Part shown: positions 23,400 through 35,829 of the stretch, in pieces
Layout: each line of letters opens with the position of its first letter
How positions within the stretch are numbered: the stretch's first letter is position 1
Source of the DNA: Gigaspora margarita
Lineage: Eukaryota > Glomeromycota > Glomeromycetes > Diversisporales > Gigasporaceae
Direction of reading: 5' to 3'
Assembly: GCA_009809945.1 (NCBI GenBank)
Contig: WTPW01000328.1
Coordinates: 341,947 to 405,946, forward strand
Length of the DNA stretch: 64,000 nucleotides
The notes under the pieces: model-generated
What the model was told of the DNA's origin: nothing
What the model saw: only the letters and a program-made list of their open reading frames with translations
Databases searched by the model: none
Position numbers and translations under genes: made by a program

Positions 23400-24725
23400 T
23401 AAAGAATTGGAAAGCGAGAATACACATGAAAAAAATACAACAATGAAGAACTGAAAAGTGAGATTATACTATTATAGTAAAATGCGTCTATAGAAATTGT
23501 GAAAAGAAAATTAAATTATGCAAAATTATGCAAAAAGACTTCCACGAAAGGATACTTGTAAAAACGATCCACGTAGAATAGAGTATTTCACTAATGGTGA
23601 AGAAAAGGGGCCTTAGAAATTGTCAAATTTTCATAGAAGAAAATTCAAGGCCTAATATAATCTGGCTATTTGTTCTGTAGACTTGAACATATTGTCAGGG
23701 GCTCTCGTGACATGTGATCCGGACTTGGACAATTTTTTTCTGATTCTTTATTTTTTTTTCATTCATTTCAAGTTTATTTTATTATCAATATCCAAAACCC
23801 AAAAAGAAAAAGCTGGGTCATGTTTTTGTAAACATTTTTACAAAGATTAGTTTATTACATTTTATTAAATTAGTTCATTATACGATAGATACGATAAACA
23901 TCAGGTGATTAAATTGATTATTGTAAGTCGGTTGATGGAATCGCTAACAACCGTTGTGAGGTTGGCTACTGGATTTGGATATGAAACAACGGGTGGATTT
24001 TCCTAACGTGGCTTGCCCACAACTGTTGTTGTGAGGCAACACCAGGGTAGTAAAAAGGAATATAGTAATCATAGTAATCGAAAATGTATTTAATAATTGA
24101 ATTTCGCGTTAATAAAGTTTCTCTCAGACTTTGATGTTTTTAAAATAAGTTGTGAATAAGAATTGATTTCTCAAGTGTTTATCTTTATTTTATTATAAAC
24201 TGCTTACGTACAATTATTATAAATCGTGTTCGATACATTAATCATTCATTCTCTTGATTTGATATATTTACATCAAAATACTTTGATATCAGATTACTAT
24301 TGGAGCTAAACTAGGTAAACGCACTCCCAAACAATAGTAACAATATATACTCATGGAAAATAAGTGAAAAACATCAAATACAATAAATCCACGAACTAAT
24401 AACTAGGATACGGCACTAATATTCTTAAAAAAAAAACGAGGTCTTGATAATAGCCTTCAGTTACAACAATCAAAATTTTGAAAGGTAACATTATCAGATT
24501 AAAAGTATTCAATGAATTTTACTTTTATTAAATAGATTTGTTTTTTTCCAGAGAAACTGTTTACAAGAGATATTATATTGCCCGAATTAATTTCTGCACT
24601 AAATCGTTGAGAAATTTCATTAACATCAATAAATTTACCTATATATACACTATCTAAATTTTTTTTTGTGTTGTTATTGGTAGCTGTTTACAGTGTATCA
24701 GTGCTTTTCAAATTAACATCACACC
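23400..24725. other. Intergenic, no gene recognised
   Basis: No domain-like frame or RNA gene seen. Confidence 0.4.
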
Positions 24726-24823
24726 GGAAATCAGAAATCTAGAAAAAATGCCAATCTATGATTGTTTAGAAATAATTTTTAGACTATCATGTATTGGCAT
24801 TTTTTTCTAGATTTCTGATTTCC
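24726..24823. repeat. Foldback repeat, about 37 bp arms
   Basis: Left arm 24726-24762 (starting GGAAATCAGAAATCTAG) is nearly complementary to 24786-24823. Beyond the arms, AGTGCTTTTCAAATT (24699-24713) is also inverted at 24856-24870, so the palindrome extends outward with asymmetric gaps. Probably a small MITE. Confidence 0.75.
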
Positions 24824-24869
24824 TTGTGATGCACGGAATTTGCTGATTACAGTAATTTGAAAAGCACTT

Positions 24870-26065
24870 CATCAGACTTCCAGAATTTATTACTTATTTC
24901 AGATTTCTCATCTAATTCATCAGATTCATCAAACGTATCCATTTTATCGATTATATCTATGTTGTCATCTGTTTCCTATTCATTCATAAAATCATACCAT
25001 TTTGAAAATTCATCAAAAATGTTTTTCGCAGTAGGCCGTTTTTGTGGGTCTAAATTCATACATAATTCGCTAATTTGATGTAGCAATCAGGAGTTCCCAG
25101 TGCACATTTTGGTCTTAATCCGCAACAAATTTTTATCGTTAGATCAACATCAAACATATGTTCATCAAATGGAGGAGTTACAGTGGTTATTTCTGCCGCA
25201 GCACATAGCAACTCCAAAACCATATACGTCGGCTGCTTGTGAATATTTTTGGCCTAAGAAAATTTCTGATGCAATATAAGGCATAACTCCACAGATACCT
25301 TTTTTTCAATGTGAATACTTTATTATTTTGTGACAACCCCAAATCTGCTTTATTGTTCCAAGACCTAATTCCCTAATTCCCCTTTATGATGCAGAATATT
25401 ACCATTATGAATATCAGTGAATATATCCTGCATCGTGAATTTGAATCAAGTCTTTTGATATGTCAATTAGTCGTAATAATTTATCTCCCCAAGTAAGTTT
25501 TTTTAAAATGTAACCTCAAACAATGACGAAGCTTTATACTATTTACTTACTGAAATACCATTGAATATTGCACTACAACAGTAATCTTAGTTAGTCTATA
25601 TACTTCAAGTCTACTTCCCGTCAATCTGCATTTCATAGAATTTTTAATAAGCTTATTAAATAAAAGTAATTCGTGTACATACTTTTATGTTATATACGCA
25701 ATAATTATCATAATTAAAAATTAATTAACCTACTTCTCGTAAAAATTCCATGGAATTTGTTTGAGAACCAAGTAAAGTTATAAATGCGACTATACTGTAT
25801 ATACTTCTCTCCATTATAAATGGTTATTCGTTTACCATCCAACCAAGTGGCTGAAAATACGCACCTGAAACCTCCCTGTGCAATCTCTTGAATATTAATT
25901 AACTTATTAAAGTATTCCATTAAATTACTTTTTCATATTCTGTAGCCTCAATATCATTATTTCCATTTGTCCATCCATTGGCCACTTTCCAAGGATCGCA
26001 TGATTGACACCAAGCTTTTGATGTGTTTAAACGTTCGCAATTCACACATTTATTATCACAAACTA
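24870..26065 (-). pseudogene. Decayed TKL-type protein kinase
   Basis: Minus-strand remnants in the correct order: a zinc-like N-terminal motif CVNCERLNTSKAWCQSC (about 26000-26055), a gap, the N-lobe start with AQGGFRCVFSATWLDGKR (25714-25920), HNGNILHHK (about 25385-25410), and C-lobe pieces to about 24870. Stops and frame changes lie between them, so no functional kinase is encoded. The C-x2-C before the kinase lobe is the same arrangement as in the TPR-kinase at 7869-10736. Confidence 0.75.
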
Positions 26066-26504
26066 TCATCTAATTATGGGTAGACGGGTATGGTATGAAT
26101 GATCAGAATTTATAGTACGGAATACGAGTATTTTACACCCCATTTGGTTATCTTTATACCGAAATTATATGGTACAGATTTTAAAAATTCGGGTGTACTA
26201 TGTTCTGCATCATTTCTGAATTTATGTCGATTCTGAGTTGACATGTGTTGTGAAATTACATGTGTCATTTTAGGATCGGTATCCATTTACAATTAATAAT
26301 AAAAAAAAAACAGCGAAAAAAATTTAGAAATAATAATAATAGGATTTATTAATTTTAATATTAATAATAATAGAGTAAAAATAATTAAAAAATTAAAAAA
26401 TAAATAAATAGCGAATAAAAATGAATTACTATATGCTCGCCTAAACATTAAATGCTAGCCAAATTTTCATACATTAAAAGAATACATTCGAATATTCATA
26501 CAGT
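26066..26504. other. AT-rich intergenic
   Basis: AT-rich sequence with AATAATA repeats and no coding support. Confidence 0.4.
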
Positions 26505-26512
26505 ATTCATAC

Positions 26513-27255
26513 TAGTGTTTCGGTTCCAAAATCAGAAAGGCGAAACCGAATGCTCCCAAAGGCGAAATAAACCCGAAATTTCCGAAATTTTCGAAACCTG
26601 GCGAAACCTCCGAAACCCGGCGAAACCAAAATGGCGAAATCTCCGAAACATTTTCGTTTTTTTTTTACTTTTTTGGATTTCTATTGTTGTATTATTTTTC
26701 TTGTACGCAGAATTGTAAGTTAATTTTGTAATTACTAATATTTAATTTTCTCTATCTCTTAATGCAGTGCGTAGGCAAATTTGCTTACCAAAGCATAGTA
26801 ATATGTGAAATATACATACGAAGAATAATTCTAGGTAAAATAACTTAATTTATATAATTTAAAATATTTATTTAAAATTTACAGTATTACATATATTTAA
26901 GATAAAAAAAATGTAAAATTTAATCCTTTAACTTCAACATTAAAGAATCAAATTGTGAGGTACATCTTTAAAAAAATAAAAAAGCTTATAAGAAAAATTT
27001 TTGTAGGATCTATCGATAAATCTTCCTGATTAGATAACTATGCAATACTGTCATGCTAAACTGGAATGTGCACGTAACATTTGTTTATTAAATTATCAAT
27101 AAAAAAAAAACATAAATTGTAGATAAGTTTATTAGAATTAGGATTTGCGAAAATTATTTAACAAATAAAGGAAATGATAATTTATCGTTAGGCCACGCAA
27201 ATTTGATTTTTCGTTTTGCTTTACATGGATTTCAAAATTCGGGATGGACGGACGG

Positions 27256-27287
<32 letters not shown>

Positions 27288-27858
27288 TTTTTTAATTAAC
27301 TGCAAATAGTTAATTTTTCATCCAGCACAACAAGGATTCAAAAAATTGTGCCGGCAGTCATATTTTTCCCGTCAGTCTTATCGAACAATTACAGGAAATT
27401 AAGGTCACCATCGGGTGACTCCAGATGAAAATAGCGGGAAAAATAGATGTCAATAATCGAACAATTGGCACAATTGGGATCTAAAAAAAAAAAAAAAAAA
27501 TTGAAAAAAAAATTGAAAAAATGGGACGGCGGGTAATGCAAAACGAAAAATCAACTTTGTGTGACCTTATCGCTAAGTGAATATTTTGTGGGATCTGTTC
27601 ACACCATCCCCAAATTGACCTCATACTCCGTTTCACTACGCTCTAGATATTTTTTTCCAATAAAATTTCTAATATTAGATTTCAAAACTTTCGTCAGGTT
27701 TCGGTTTCGCCAATTTTCGGTCATTTCGCCAGGTTTCGGACATTTCACCAGTTTCGCAAGTTTCGGAATTATCGGATTTCAGGCCTTGGGCGAAACATAT
27801 TTCGCCCTATTTCGGAAATTTCGCCTAAGCGAAATATATAATTTCGCCCGAAACACTA
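26513..27858. mobile_element. 1.35 kb non-autonomous hAT-like element (CGAAA words)
   Basis: TIRs TAGTGTTTCGG (26513) and CCGAAACACTA (ending 27858). Flanking 8 bp are ATTCATAC (26505-26512) and ATTCATAA (27859-27866), 7 of 8 identical. Subterminal blocks of about 130 bp at each end are packed with CGAAA/TTTCG words: mainly GCGAAAC at the left and the complement at the right. The interior (26760-27560) is non-coding, with poly-A tracts. The 8 bp target duplication and TAG-type ends support hAT. No transposase inside. Confidence 0.82.
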
Positions 27859-27866
27859 ATTCATAA

Positions 27867-29460
27867 TATTTTAACAATAAAATTAATAATTTTTGCATTC
27901 CCCGCGTAGAACACATCGCATGAATCTGGTCGGGTGTCTTGTCTAACCAAAAAAAAAAAAAAACAAATTTACCTTTTCAGGTTTTTTTTCATGACCATCA
28001 TACTCAACCTGGTGGGTAGCAAAGATTATTTCGTAAAATTTTCGACATAAAAACTTGCATCCCCAAGTTATTCTTGTCTTGTATAGGCATGAGCAGTTCT
28101 TCTGCTACGCCAACACAATTACGATAATTTCAGATGCAAAAATAATTTCGGCTGCCTAAAATATTTTTGGTTGCAGAAAATGTTTTTTAAATGCTGAAAT
28201 ATTTTCGGATGTCATTATGCGTAAATTTTACAGCTTTTATCATAAACTTTGGGCTCCCGTAAAATTGCCAAATAATTTTTTGGCCGATTCGATTAAGTTC
28301 GTAATTTCGACATAATAGATTATATAATTTAAGATCCGTGCGGCTAATGGTAAATATTAAGGCTTTAGTACATACGGTTTTACGTATGTATATCTCCAGT
28401 TGAATACAGAAATATGATAAGCACTTAGGTGTAATGTTTTTTAAGATACCCGGATACAAATCAATGACCAATTTAATAACATACAATATATTTTTTTCTA
28501 ATAAGGGGACGCCTATAGCCGTGTCCAGTCATATGTTTTTGACTATTTAATTAAAGTTATGGTAAAATTTTTTTGTGGGTTTCATTCTTTTCTTCGTACT
28601 GATCCAATAGACAACTTTATTGGCTCTATTTCACGTGATTGAGCGTGGCCTCTAACTGCTAATAAGCTAATATATTCTCCCTAACGTGAAAATTAAAAGA
28701 AATTTCGCCTTAGGAATCACCTTCAGTGCACTAACAAAAAATTCTTTGCAAAATTATGATATAATGGTGCCCACTAATCCTAACTTCGACTCTAAATAAG
28801 ATGTATTATAAAAAGGTGATGACATGTAAATTGGTATGAATAATAGTCAATACATAGGAACATGGGGATTTAGTAAAATCCAAAAGATTTACAGCAAAAT
28901 TTCTTAAAATTCCAAGTAAAGGAAAAAATTTTATAATAAAGTCAATAGAAGCTGAAGTAGATATTTCAATTTCAATTTCATTAATTTCATTTCACTTTCT
29001 ATTATTATACTACAGCATGTATTTTTTTTCGAGTCAATAAAAACTTCTGTATTTACATTTGTTGGTCTTTTACCTAAACTTGTGAATGTGGTTCTGCATT
29101 TCATGCACTGCATTTTTTCTTTTCGATCTTTTACAAGGCACATCAATTGATGGTCATCGATCATTAAAAGCCATCATAGCGAAATAATTTGACAATCATT
29201 TCATTTTAATTACAAATTATATACATGTGACTATAGGACATGGTTAAGACTTAATTCTGCTTTATGTTGCACATTGTTAATAATGTCATTGTTTAAAAAA
29301 AGAGAAAATGAAATGAGGCCAAGAATTATAGATAAAAACTTGTTAATTAATTATGATGTAAATCAATATAGTTTGGCTTGAAAAAGGCTGAGTGACAGCT
29401 GAAAATTATCTAATAATTGAATTTAAAGTAAAGTTCTTAATGGAGAGCGTGACATTATTG
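27867..29460. other. 1.6 kb without a recognised gene
   Basis: Two minus-strand open frames occur. 28187-28486 gives 99 codons of hydrophobic and basic residues. 28931-29164 gives 77 codons with a CMKC pair in QCMKCRTTF. I recognise neither and cannot say whether they are exons; upstream and downstream sequence shows no extension. They may be gene relics. Confidence 0.35.
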
Positions 29461-31238
29461 CTACTCGTAACTATCAAAATAAGTCAAGGTAAAGTTCTTT
29501 AAAAGCGCCTCCTCTAATACTTTTTTTCCTTCATCACCGATCTGATTTAAGCTAATATCCAAAGAAGTCAATGTAGTATTTTTGCAGAGGACATCAGAAA
29601 AAGCTTTTGCTCCTTCGAAACCAATATGATTATTACTAATCTTCAAAGATTTCAAAGAAGTATTATTTAAAAGAGCTAACGCTAATGCTATTCCTCCTTC
29701 AGAACCAAGCTTGTTATTTTTAANATTTAAAGAAGTCAAAGTATTATTTTTATAAAGNGCATTAGCTAAAGCTTTTCCTCCTTCAGGACCAAGCCCATTA
29801 CNTTTAACATTTAAAGAAGTCAAAGTNTTATTTTTACAAAGGGCATTAGCTAAAGCTTTTCCACCTTCAAAGCCAATTTCATTATTACTAATATTCAAAA
29901 AAGTCAGTGTAGTATTTCTGCAAAGAGCATCAGATAAGTCTTCTATTCCTATGAAACCAAGTCGATTACGACTAATATTCAAAGAAATCAAAGAAGTGTT
30001 CTTGTAAAAAGCCACCGCTAATACTATTCCTCCTTTAGAACCAAGCTGATTATGTTTAATATTTAAAGAAGTCAAGGTATTATTTTGACAAAGGGCATTA
30101 GTTAAAGCTTTTATGCTTTCAAAGCAAATATTATTATTACTAATATTCAAAGAAGTCAAGGTAGTATTTTTGCAAAGGGCATTAGATAATGCTTTTATTC
30201 CTTCGAAACCAATCTGATTACCGCCAATATGTAAAGAAACTAAAGAATTGTTCTTGAAGAGAGCCATTGCTAATTCTACACCTCCTTCAGAACCAAGATC
30301 ATTATTATTAACATTTAAAGAAGTCAAAGTATTATTTTTACCAAGGGCATCAGCTAAAGCTTTTCCACCTACAAAGCCAATAATATTATTACTAATATCC
30401 AAAGAAGTCAAGGTAGTATTTTTGCAAAGGACATCAGCTAATGCCTTTCCTACTCTAGAATCAAACATCAAACCTCCTCTAGTGCTATACCGATTTTTTG
30501 CAATATCAAAGCAAGTTAAAGTAGTGTTTTGATGGAGAGCCAATACCAATGGTTCCACTTCATAATAAAAGCTGCTTCTTCTGTGTTTTAAACTAGTTAA
30601 AGTAGTATTCTTGCAAAGGGCATTTGCTAATATATTTGCTTCTTCAGAAGAAATATAAAAATTAAGAGATAAAGATGCCAGATTTGTGTCTTTATAAAGA
30701 TTTTCTGATAATAAATGTATTATAAATGTATTATTAATTTATGTATATCTTTAAAACAATCCAAATCAAGGCTCTTATTAGGAGTAATACAGCAACCAAA
30801 CTGTTCTGCTGTAATTTCAATACATTTAATTCTATCACCGGTTCGTAAAAATTTTGAGATCAACAAACAATTAATTGCTCTAAATACATCTATTCCACCT
30901 TCATCGAATGGTCCGAAAAACTTACTGATTTTGTTAAATAAGTTATATGTATATATGCGCAAGTGTGTAATATATTTTGTATATTCAAACAATGGTTTTG
31001 GATCATTTGGAAACATTATATTGAATGGAATTAAAGAAGCTTGTTCCTCAGTGTTTAACAATAATAAACATGTTCTTATAAAGTTTTTATTAATAGATAA
31101 CTCATCTATTCTGCTCCACAATATCGGTACAATATATCTACACCATTGACGGTTTACAAGAAGGCACGAAAATAAGTATTTACGATCAAGGTATTCGAAT
31201 ATTTCCAGAAGGCATTCACTAGGTATTGCTATCACCAT
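29461..31238 (-). CDS. F-box / RNI-type LRR protein, frame broken once
   Basis: The first part (31238-30720) encodes an N-terminal F-box (IPSECLLEIFEYLDRKYLF, VNRQWCRYIVPILW) plus about 130 residues. The second part (from about 30710 to 29461) encodes about 14 RNI-type LRRs of 28 residues (pattern LTSLNISNNxIGFEGxKALANALCKN). F-box proteins act as SCF ubiquitin-ligase adaptors through Skp1, with LRRs binding substrate. The two parts are separated only by an 11 bp exact tandem duplication (30712-30733). Ignoring one copy gives a single 588-codon frame, so this is one gene with a frameshift, or a sequencing error. Ambiguous bases at 29724, 29758, 29802 and 29827 fall in the LRR region. A short intron with a weak GTTGCT donor could also bridge the break. 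Confidence 0.78.
30712..30733 (-). repeat. 11 bp tandem duplication causing frameshift
   Basis: TAAATGTATTA occurs twice back to back (30712-30722 and 30723-30733). Its length is not a multiple of three, and it sits exactly where the F-box frame stops and the LRR frame begins. Confidence 0.85.
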
Positions 31239-31698
31239 TTTTGTGTGCGTAAATAAAAATAAAATTTTATTGCATGCTACTTATTGGAATTCGGATCGAT
31301 AATTTGAGTTTTGACAAAATAAAAACTGATTCAATTTAAATTATTTGTGCGTGTAACAGTGTAATACAAACCAAAAAAGGATATTTAATATAAAAACTTC
31401 TTATGTACGTTAAATAGAAATTTAATGGCTATAGAAGTCGTTTATCATTTAATATATATATAATTTTGCTCCGATCATTTTTAATTAGTATATCAAAGTC
31501 GATTTAAACATTAGCTTTCGAGCATTTTCTCTTTGTTCTTTTTTCGCTTCGTTGGTTCACTGATTGACTATTTCTTTTTTTACACAAAAAGATAAGGTGC
31601 CACATATCTGCAAATCCTAACTTGTTTTGGAATCCAGAAAATGTGTACCATTTTGGTTGGCGTACCGATATGCGCTAGAATAAGGGTTACCGTAAATG
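31239..31698. other. Upstream region of F-box gene
   Basis: No gene. Positions 31345-31386 (TTTGTGCGTGTAAC, then GTAATACAAACC) resemble the terminus of MITE family X and may be another degraded end. Confidence 0.4.
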
Positions 31699-33202
31699 GC
31701 GTGCACTTATTTGTGCGAGTGATACAAACCCAAAAAGGGAAATTAACCAATCGGAGAACGTAAAATGTGATGATCCCGGCACGTCTGAAATGTGTGCCAG
31801 GTTGGTGGCGCAGCAAAATTATTTAAAGTTCGTTATTGTTAGGGTTAGTGATTTGGACCGAGAAAATTTTCCTTAATCGGTTAACTGAACCGAAACATTT
31901 GGTGTCAACCGATTCAACCGATTAAGATTACTTACGTTAACATTCGGGAATTCTCGGACTTTTACTCAAATTTTTGTCTCTTCTACTAGGACCCCTGAAT
32001 ATATGCATAAAACGTTCGTAGTACACTTAGACTAAATTTTTAAAATGTTTATCGTACAGTTACACAAATCTTATTTTTTTTAATAGCAACTTAACTCAAC
32101 CTTTGATGTACACTTAATTAATAAAATCAAAAAAGATATGTCGTACAGTTACTTATTGTGCAAGAATAGTTAGTCATACATAATATATAAATATATACAA
32201 AATTTAATAAACCTAGTAAAATCAATAATAGTGACATTATTTATTTATTGTGTATAATTTAGTATCAACTTTATATACCTGTCTCTTAATTAATTCTAGA
32301 ACAATATCAATATTGTTTGCTTAAGTATTACAATGATTGATATGTACTGTATAGAGAATATATATGATTTAACTCAATAGTTACTAGGAGATAAGTTTCT
32401 ATTTTACTTGAATAAAGGTCTCTTTAGTACTATAATATAATATTGTTGTTTCACAAAAAGATATATAACTTTTGTGGATTACAACATTATATATTACCAA
32501 TTTCAATTAATAGAAATTTTAAAACATAAATATAATTATTAACTTTACTTTTTTTTAAAGTAATATAATTTTAAACATTTATTATATCTTCGTCGTACAT
32601 TAATTTATTTTTAATTAAAACTATGTTGTACACTTAATTATAAATTTAAAATTATTATTTAAACATATATCATACACTTAAACTGTTGCTTTAATGTTTG
32701 TGTACACTTTATAATAAAATTTAAGTGTACACTTATATAAAGTTTAAAGACAAAGGTTATATATATATATAACATTAGTATTCAAGGGTCCTCTTCTACT
32801 ATGTTCATTCATTTTCTTTCAAAATTTTCGGGACTTTGCTCTTTTATGATGTCATTTACATTTTTCAACCGATTCCTCAACATTGTACAGGTCAACCGAT
32901 TAAGCATAGGCACACATTTCAGATGTGCATGATCCCAGATCAGCCCAACACATGAGCAAAGCGAAGAAAAACACAAAAAAAAAATGAAAAAAGAGAAAAT
33001 ACAAGAAAACGAGTGTTTAAACCTTCTTGGGGTACTAATTGAAAATGACGGGAATGAAATTTAACATATAAACCCCAATTAATTATTACCATAGCCTCTA
33101 ACTCTAACGTCTCAACCCTAACTTTTTAATTTTACGAACTTAGTTTATTTTTATGTTGAATTTCCTTTTTTGGTTTGTATCACTCGCAAAAATAAGTATT
33201 CC
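31699..33202. mobile_element. MITE family X, copy 2, with internal insertions
   Basis: Termini ACTTATTTGTGCGAGTGATA (31705) and the complement ending AATAAGT (33197). Flanked by the 10 bp direct repeat ACCGTAAATG at 31689-31698 and 33203-33212, suggesting a Mutator-like target duplication. Inverted inner arms (GCACGTCTGAAATGTGTGCC at about 31782 and its complement near 32911) bracket inserted material with AACCGATT words and a nested hAT-like MITE (31988-32792). Confidence 0.75.
31988..32792. mobile_element. 805 bp hAT-like MITE nested in family X copy 2
   Basis: TIRs AGGACCCCTGAATA and the complement of TATTCAAGGGTCCT (one mismatch). Flanked by the perfect 8 bp duplication CTTCTACT at 31980-31987 and 32793-32800. 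The ends contain multiple copies of TGTACACTTA or TCGTACAGTTA-type motifs. No coding region. Confidence 0.85.
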
Positions 33203-33212
33203 ACCGTAAATG

Positions 33213-33756
33213 ACCATACAAAGATCTTCACAAATAGAACAGAGGTATTTTTCAATTTTTAACAGCGGCCCTACTTGTAGTGTATCAGCGAGTATGGATC
33301 TGTATTGCTTCTCCAACAATCATTTTATCTGCTGACATCATGCAACTAAAATGCTAAACCTATGTGATGTCAGCTAAATGAACTTTCGGTGAAGTAACTG
33401 TCTGTTAAGCCACTTTGAAAGAGCATTTCTAGTACCACCGATTATGCACTTAACTAATTAAAAAATCATACAAATACTATATTACAATCGTACTGAAAAA
33501 AGTTTGGTACTTTAAATATATTAAAATTAGTCTATTGAATGAAACGTGAGAAACTTTAAAGTACATTAATTGATAAAAGACTAACATAACAATATCTTAA
33601 ATAATCGACAATCAAATTAACTGTATTGACACAAATTTAGCTAAGTACGGTTCAAATCTTAGTAAAAATTACAAATGTTGAAACAAATAAGTATGATAAT
33701 ATTTGAGAAGCTATAATTTATTTTACTTATTTTTGTCATTATTTTAGTTTAACAAA
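33213..33756. other. Gene-free stretch
   Basis: No supported feature. Confidence 0.4.
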
Positions 33757-33764
33757 TTCAGAAT

Positions 33765-34125
33765 CAAGTTTATTAAAACGCACCACTGGTGTTCAACACC
33801 AGTATGTAGTGTAACATAAAGATCAATATAAAAAAAAATAAACAAAAAAATAAACAAAAATTGAATTTAATAAATGTTAAGTGAGAGTTAATAGTTAGGG
33901 ATTAGGGTGAGGCATAGTATATAGTGAAATTTCACAAGGAATTTTTTTTTTTAAAAAAAAAAGTGGTTTTATAGATGAAATTTTGAGTTAGAAGGTATTT
34001 TTGAAAAAATAGCAAAATGGCAAAAAATTTATGTTACTCAAAATCTTTACGTTACACTGCATTTAAAAAGTGATTGGTGAAAATCATTGTAGTGTTGGCA
34101 CCAGTGGTGCATTTTAGTAAACTCG
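33765..34125. mobile_element. 361 bp hAT-like MITE
   Basis: 27 bp TIRs with three mismatches, sharing GCACCACTGGTG, starting at 33765 and ending at 34125. Flanked by the perfect 8 bp duplication TTCAGAAT (33757-33764 and 34126-34133). The interior has a TTAGGG-like string near 33897 and a poly-T/poly-A foldback. A matching solo end is at 19863-19879. Confidence 0.88.
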
Positions 34126-34399
34126 TTCAGAATTATCAAAAATTATCTTTTTTTTTTTTTTTGAATGTGGTAGAAAACTTAAGGTTTGAAATTCGAAATG
34201 CTAAGAAAAAACATTGAATGACTAGAATACTTGTCACCAGCAATAAAGTTTAATATTAGTCAAACATATACAATACAGTACTGTACATAATGTTATTTGA
34301 TTTTCAAATAAATAAAATTTCAACTTTGTGCATATATGCTCACCTTTGCTGTTTTTGTTATTTTTTGTTTAAATAATATATTAATATTTACGGATATGA

Positions 34400-35440
34400 A
34401 GAAATTCAGCAGGCAATTTTGTGTCAAACCATTCAGGAATATCTTTTCCTAATGATAAAGGGCCAGAGCTGTGCAATCCATATTTTTCACTTCACTTTCA
34501 ATTTTCGAATTTGGTTCAATTACAGCACTACAAACAGCTAAAAACACATTAACGTCTTGATCACTACTTCCACCATGCTTCATTCCAACACCACCATGAT
34601 CAGTTGTCATTATTATGAGAGACTCATCATTCCAACCAGCTCATCAATAGTTTTAAGAATCGTGGCGATTTGGGAATCCATAATTTTTATTTGGTTTAGA
34701 TATGGTTGAGAACCAAATCCATATCCATGACCATGTTCATCCACATCAGTTAAATGAATAAACAACAATTCTACATTATTATTTTCTGGGTTACGAATAT
34801 ATTCAACCAACTGAGAGACCACAAAGTTATCATATATTGAATTTTTAAGATGATGGTTTAAAAACGGAGCCACCTTCTCCAAAATCTATTCTCATGAGTA
34901 AGTGGAGCGTATAAATCAGCTTTGATTGACAATTCAATTATACCAGTATTAACTGGTTCTCATCAGTGTTTAAAATAGAAATTTTAATTTACCGGTACAT
35001 GCACCTGTTATATAAAAAAATACTGGTTCAAAAAAAAAAACCTGTAAAAAATTTTTATATAAAGTAAGTATTTATAGTTATACTACGTTCCTAGTATATA
35101 TGCACCAGTTACTTCAAAAAATTCTGGATCATGCACTGTTTGTTGCACTGACTCAATTTTAAAATACCAGTATATGCAATATAAAAAATGGTAGATCCAG
35201 ATTTTTATCATGCTATTTTATACACTGGCTCCCATGCTACATATGATGGCATCTTAATATTTTTTTAAACTGCTAGAAAGTATCTTATAAATGCTTGGAT
35301 ATTAGCTAATTTCATTATATGGCATACCAGCTTCTACAGCCTCATTTTTTAATCTGTGCTTTTCTGGAAGAATACCGTGCAATATCGAACCCAGTTTTGA
35401 GCACTATCTGTTGGTACTACTGCTTTTGCAGTCAACGAGG
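34400..35440 (-). pseudogene. Type I phosphodiesterase / alkaline-phosphatase-fold enzyme, broken
   Basis: Minus-strand pieces in order: AKAVVPTDSAQNW and, after a one-base frameshift, GSILHGILPEKH (35430-35330); then, past an insertion, THENRF, and FIHLTDVDEHGHGYGFGSQP (34882-34613); then, in another frame, MTTDHGG with VGMKHGG (34610-34565). These are typical of the nucleotide pyrophosphatase/phosphodiesterase family, with metal-binding D and H in DVDEHGHG and TTDHGG. The family hydrolyses phosphodiester or phosphomonoester bonds, usually extracellularly. At least two frameshifts, an internal stop and an insertion at about 34935-35245 make it a pseudogene. The N-terminus is missing. Confidence 0.8.
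34935..35245. mobile_element. Insertion with ACTGGT/ACCAGT words
   Basis: About 310 bp separating two coding pieces of the phosphodiesterase pseudogene. It is rich in ACTGGT, ACCAGT and TGCACC words in both orientations, like the word arrays at the ends of the hAT-like elements here. Exact ends and target duplication are not clear. Confidence 0.45.
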
Positions 35441-35721
35441 AAAAAATGCATCAATTGTAGGAGTTAATACTTCTCTCGACGTCTAGATGTATTAGATTTA
35501 TTATTTAGGTAATAGACATGAATGTTATTAATTTAAGAATATGTTAGAAATATAAGAAAATATGCTTTTTTTTTTACACTCACTGTCTAGAGCGAGAATT
35601 ATGACACATTTATACGGACTCACCAAACTCATTTATTGTTAAAAATTTAACGAGTGGTTACCATGTATGCTATCTTAGTTTATATATTTAAACATTACAT
35701 AATTATGCATATATTTACTAA

Positions 35722-35829
35722 TAGTATATTTGCGTGTAATAATGTTATTTTGAATAGATCCCAATTAAGTTTAATTTAGGCTGAAATTCGAAATTACACC
35801 CTTGGGAGTTATTACGCGCAAATACGGTA
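35722..35829. mobile_element. Short MITE, family Y, copy 2
   Basis: Diverged, shorter relative of 367-505. The right end TTATTACGCGCAAATACGGTA and the left end TAGTATATTTGCGTGTAATA form a TIR, with TTAATTTAGGC inside. Confidence 0.6.

Noticed and set aside
23342..23460. SINE or processed pseudogene ending in the poly-A tract
   Set aside because: No tRNA-like head, coding remnant or flanking duplication was found.
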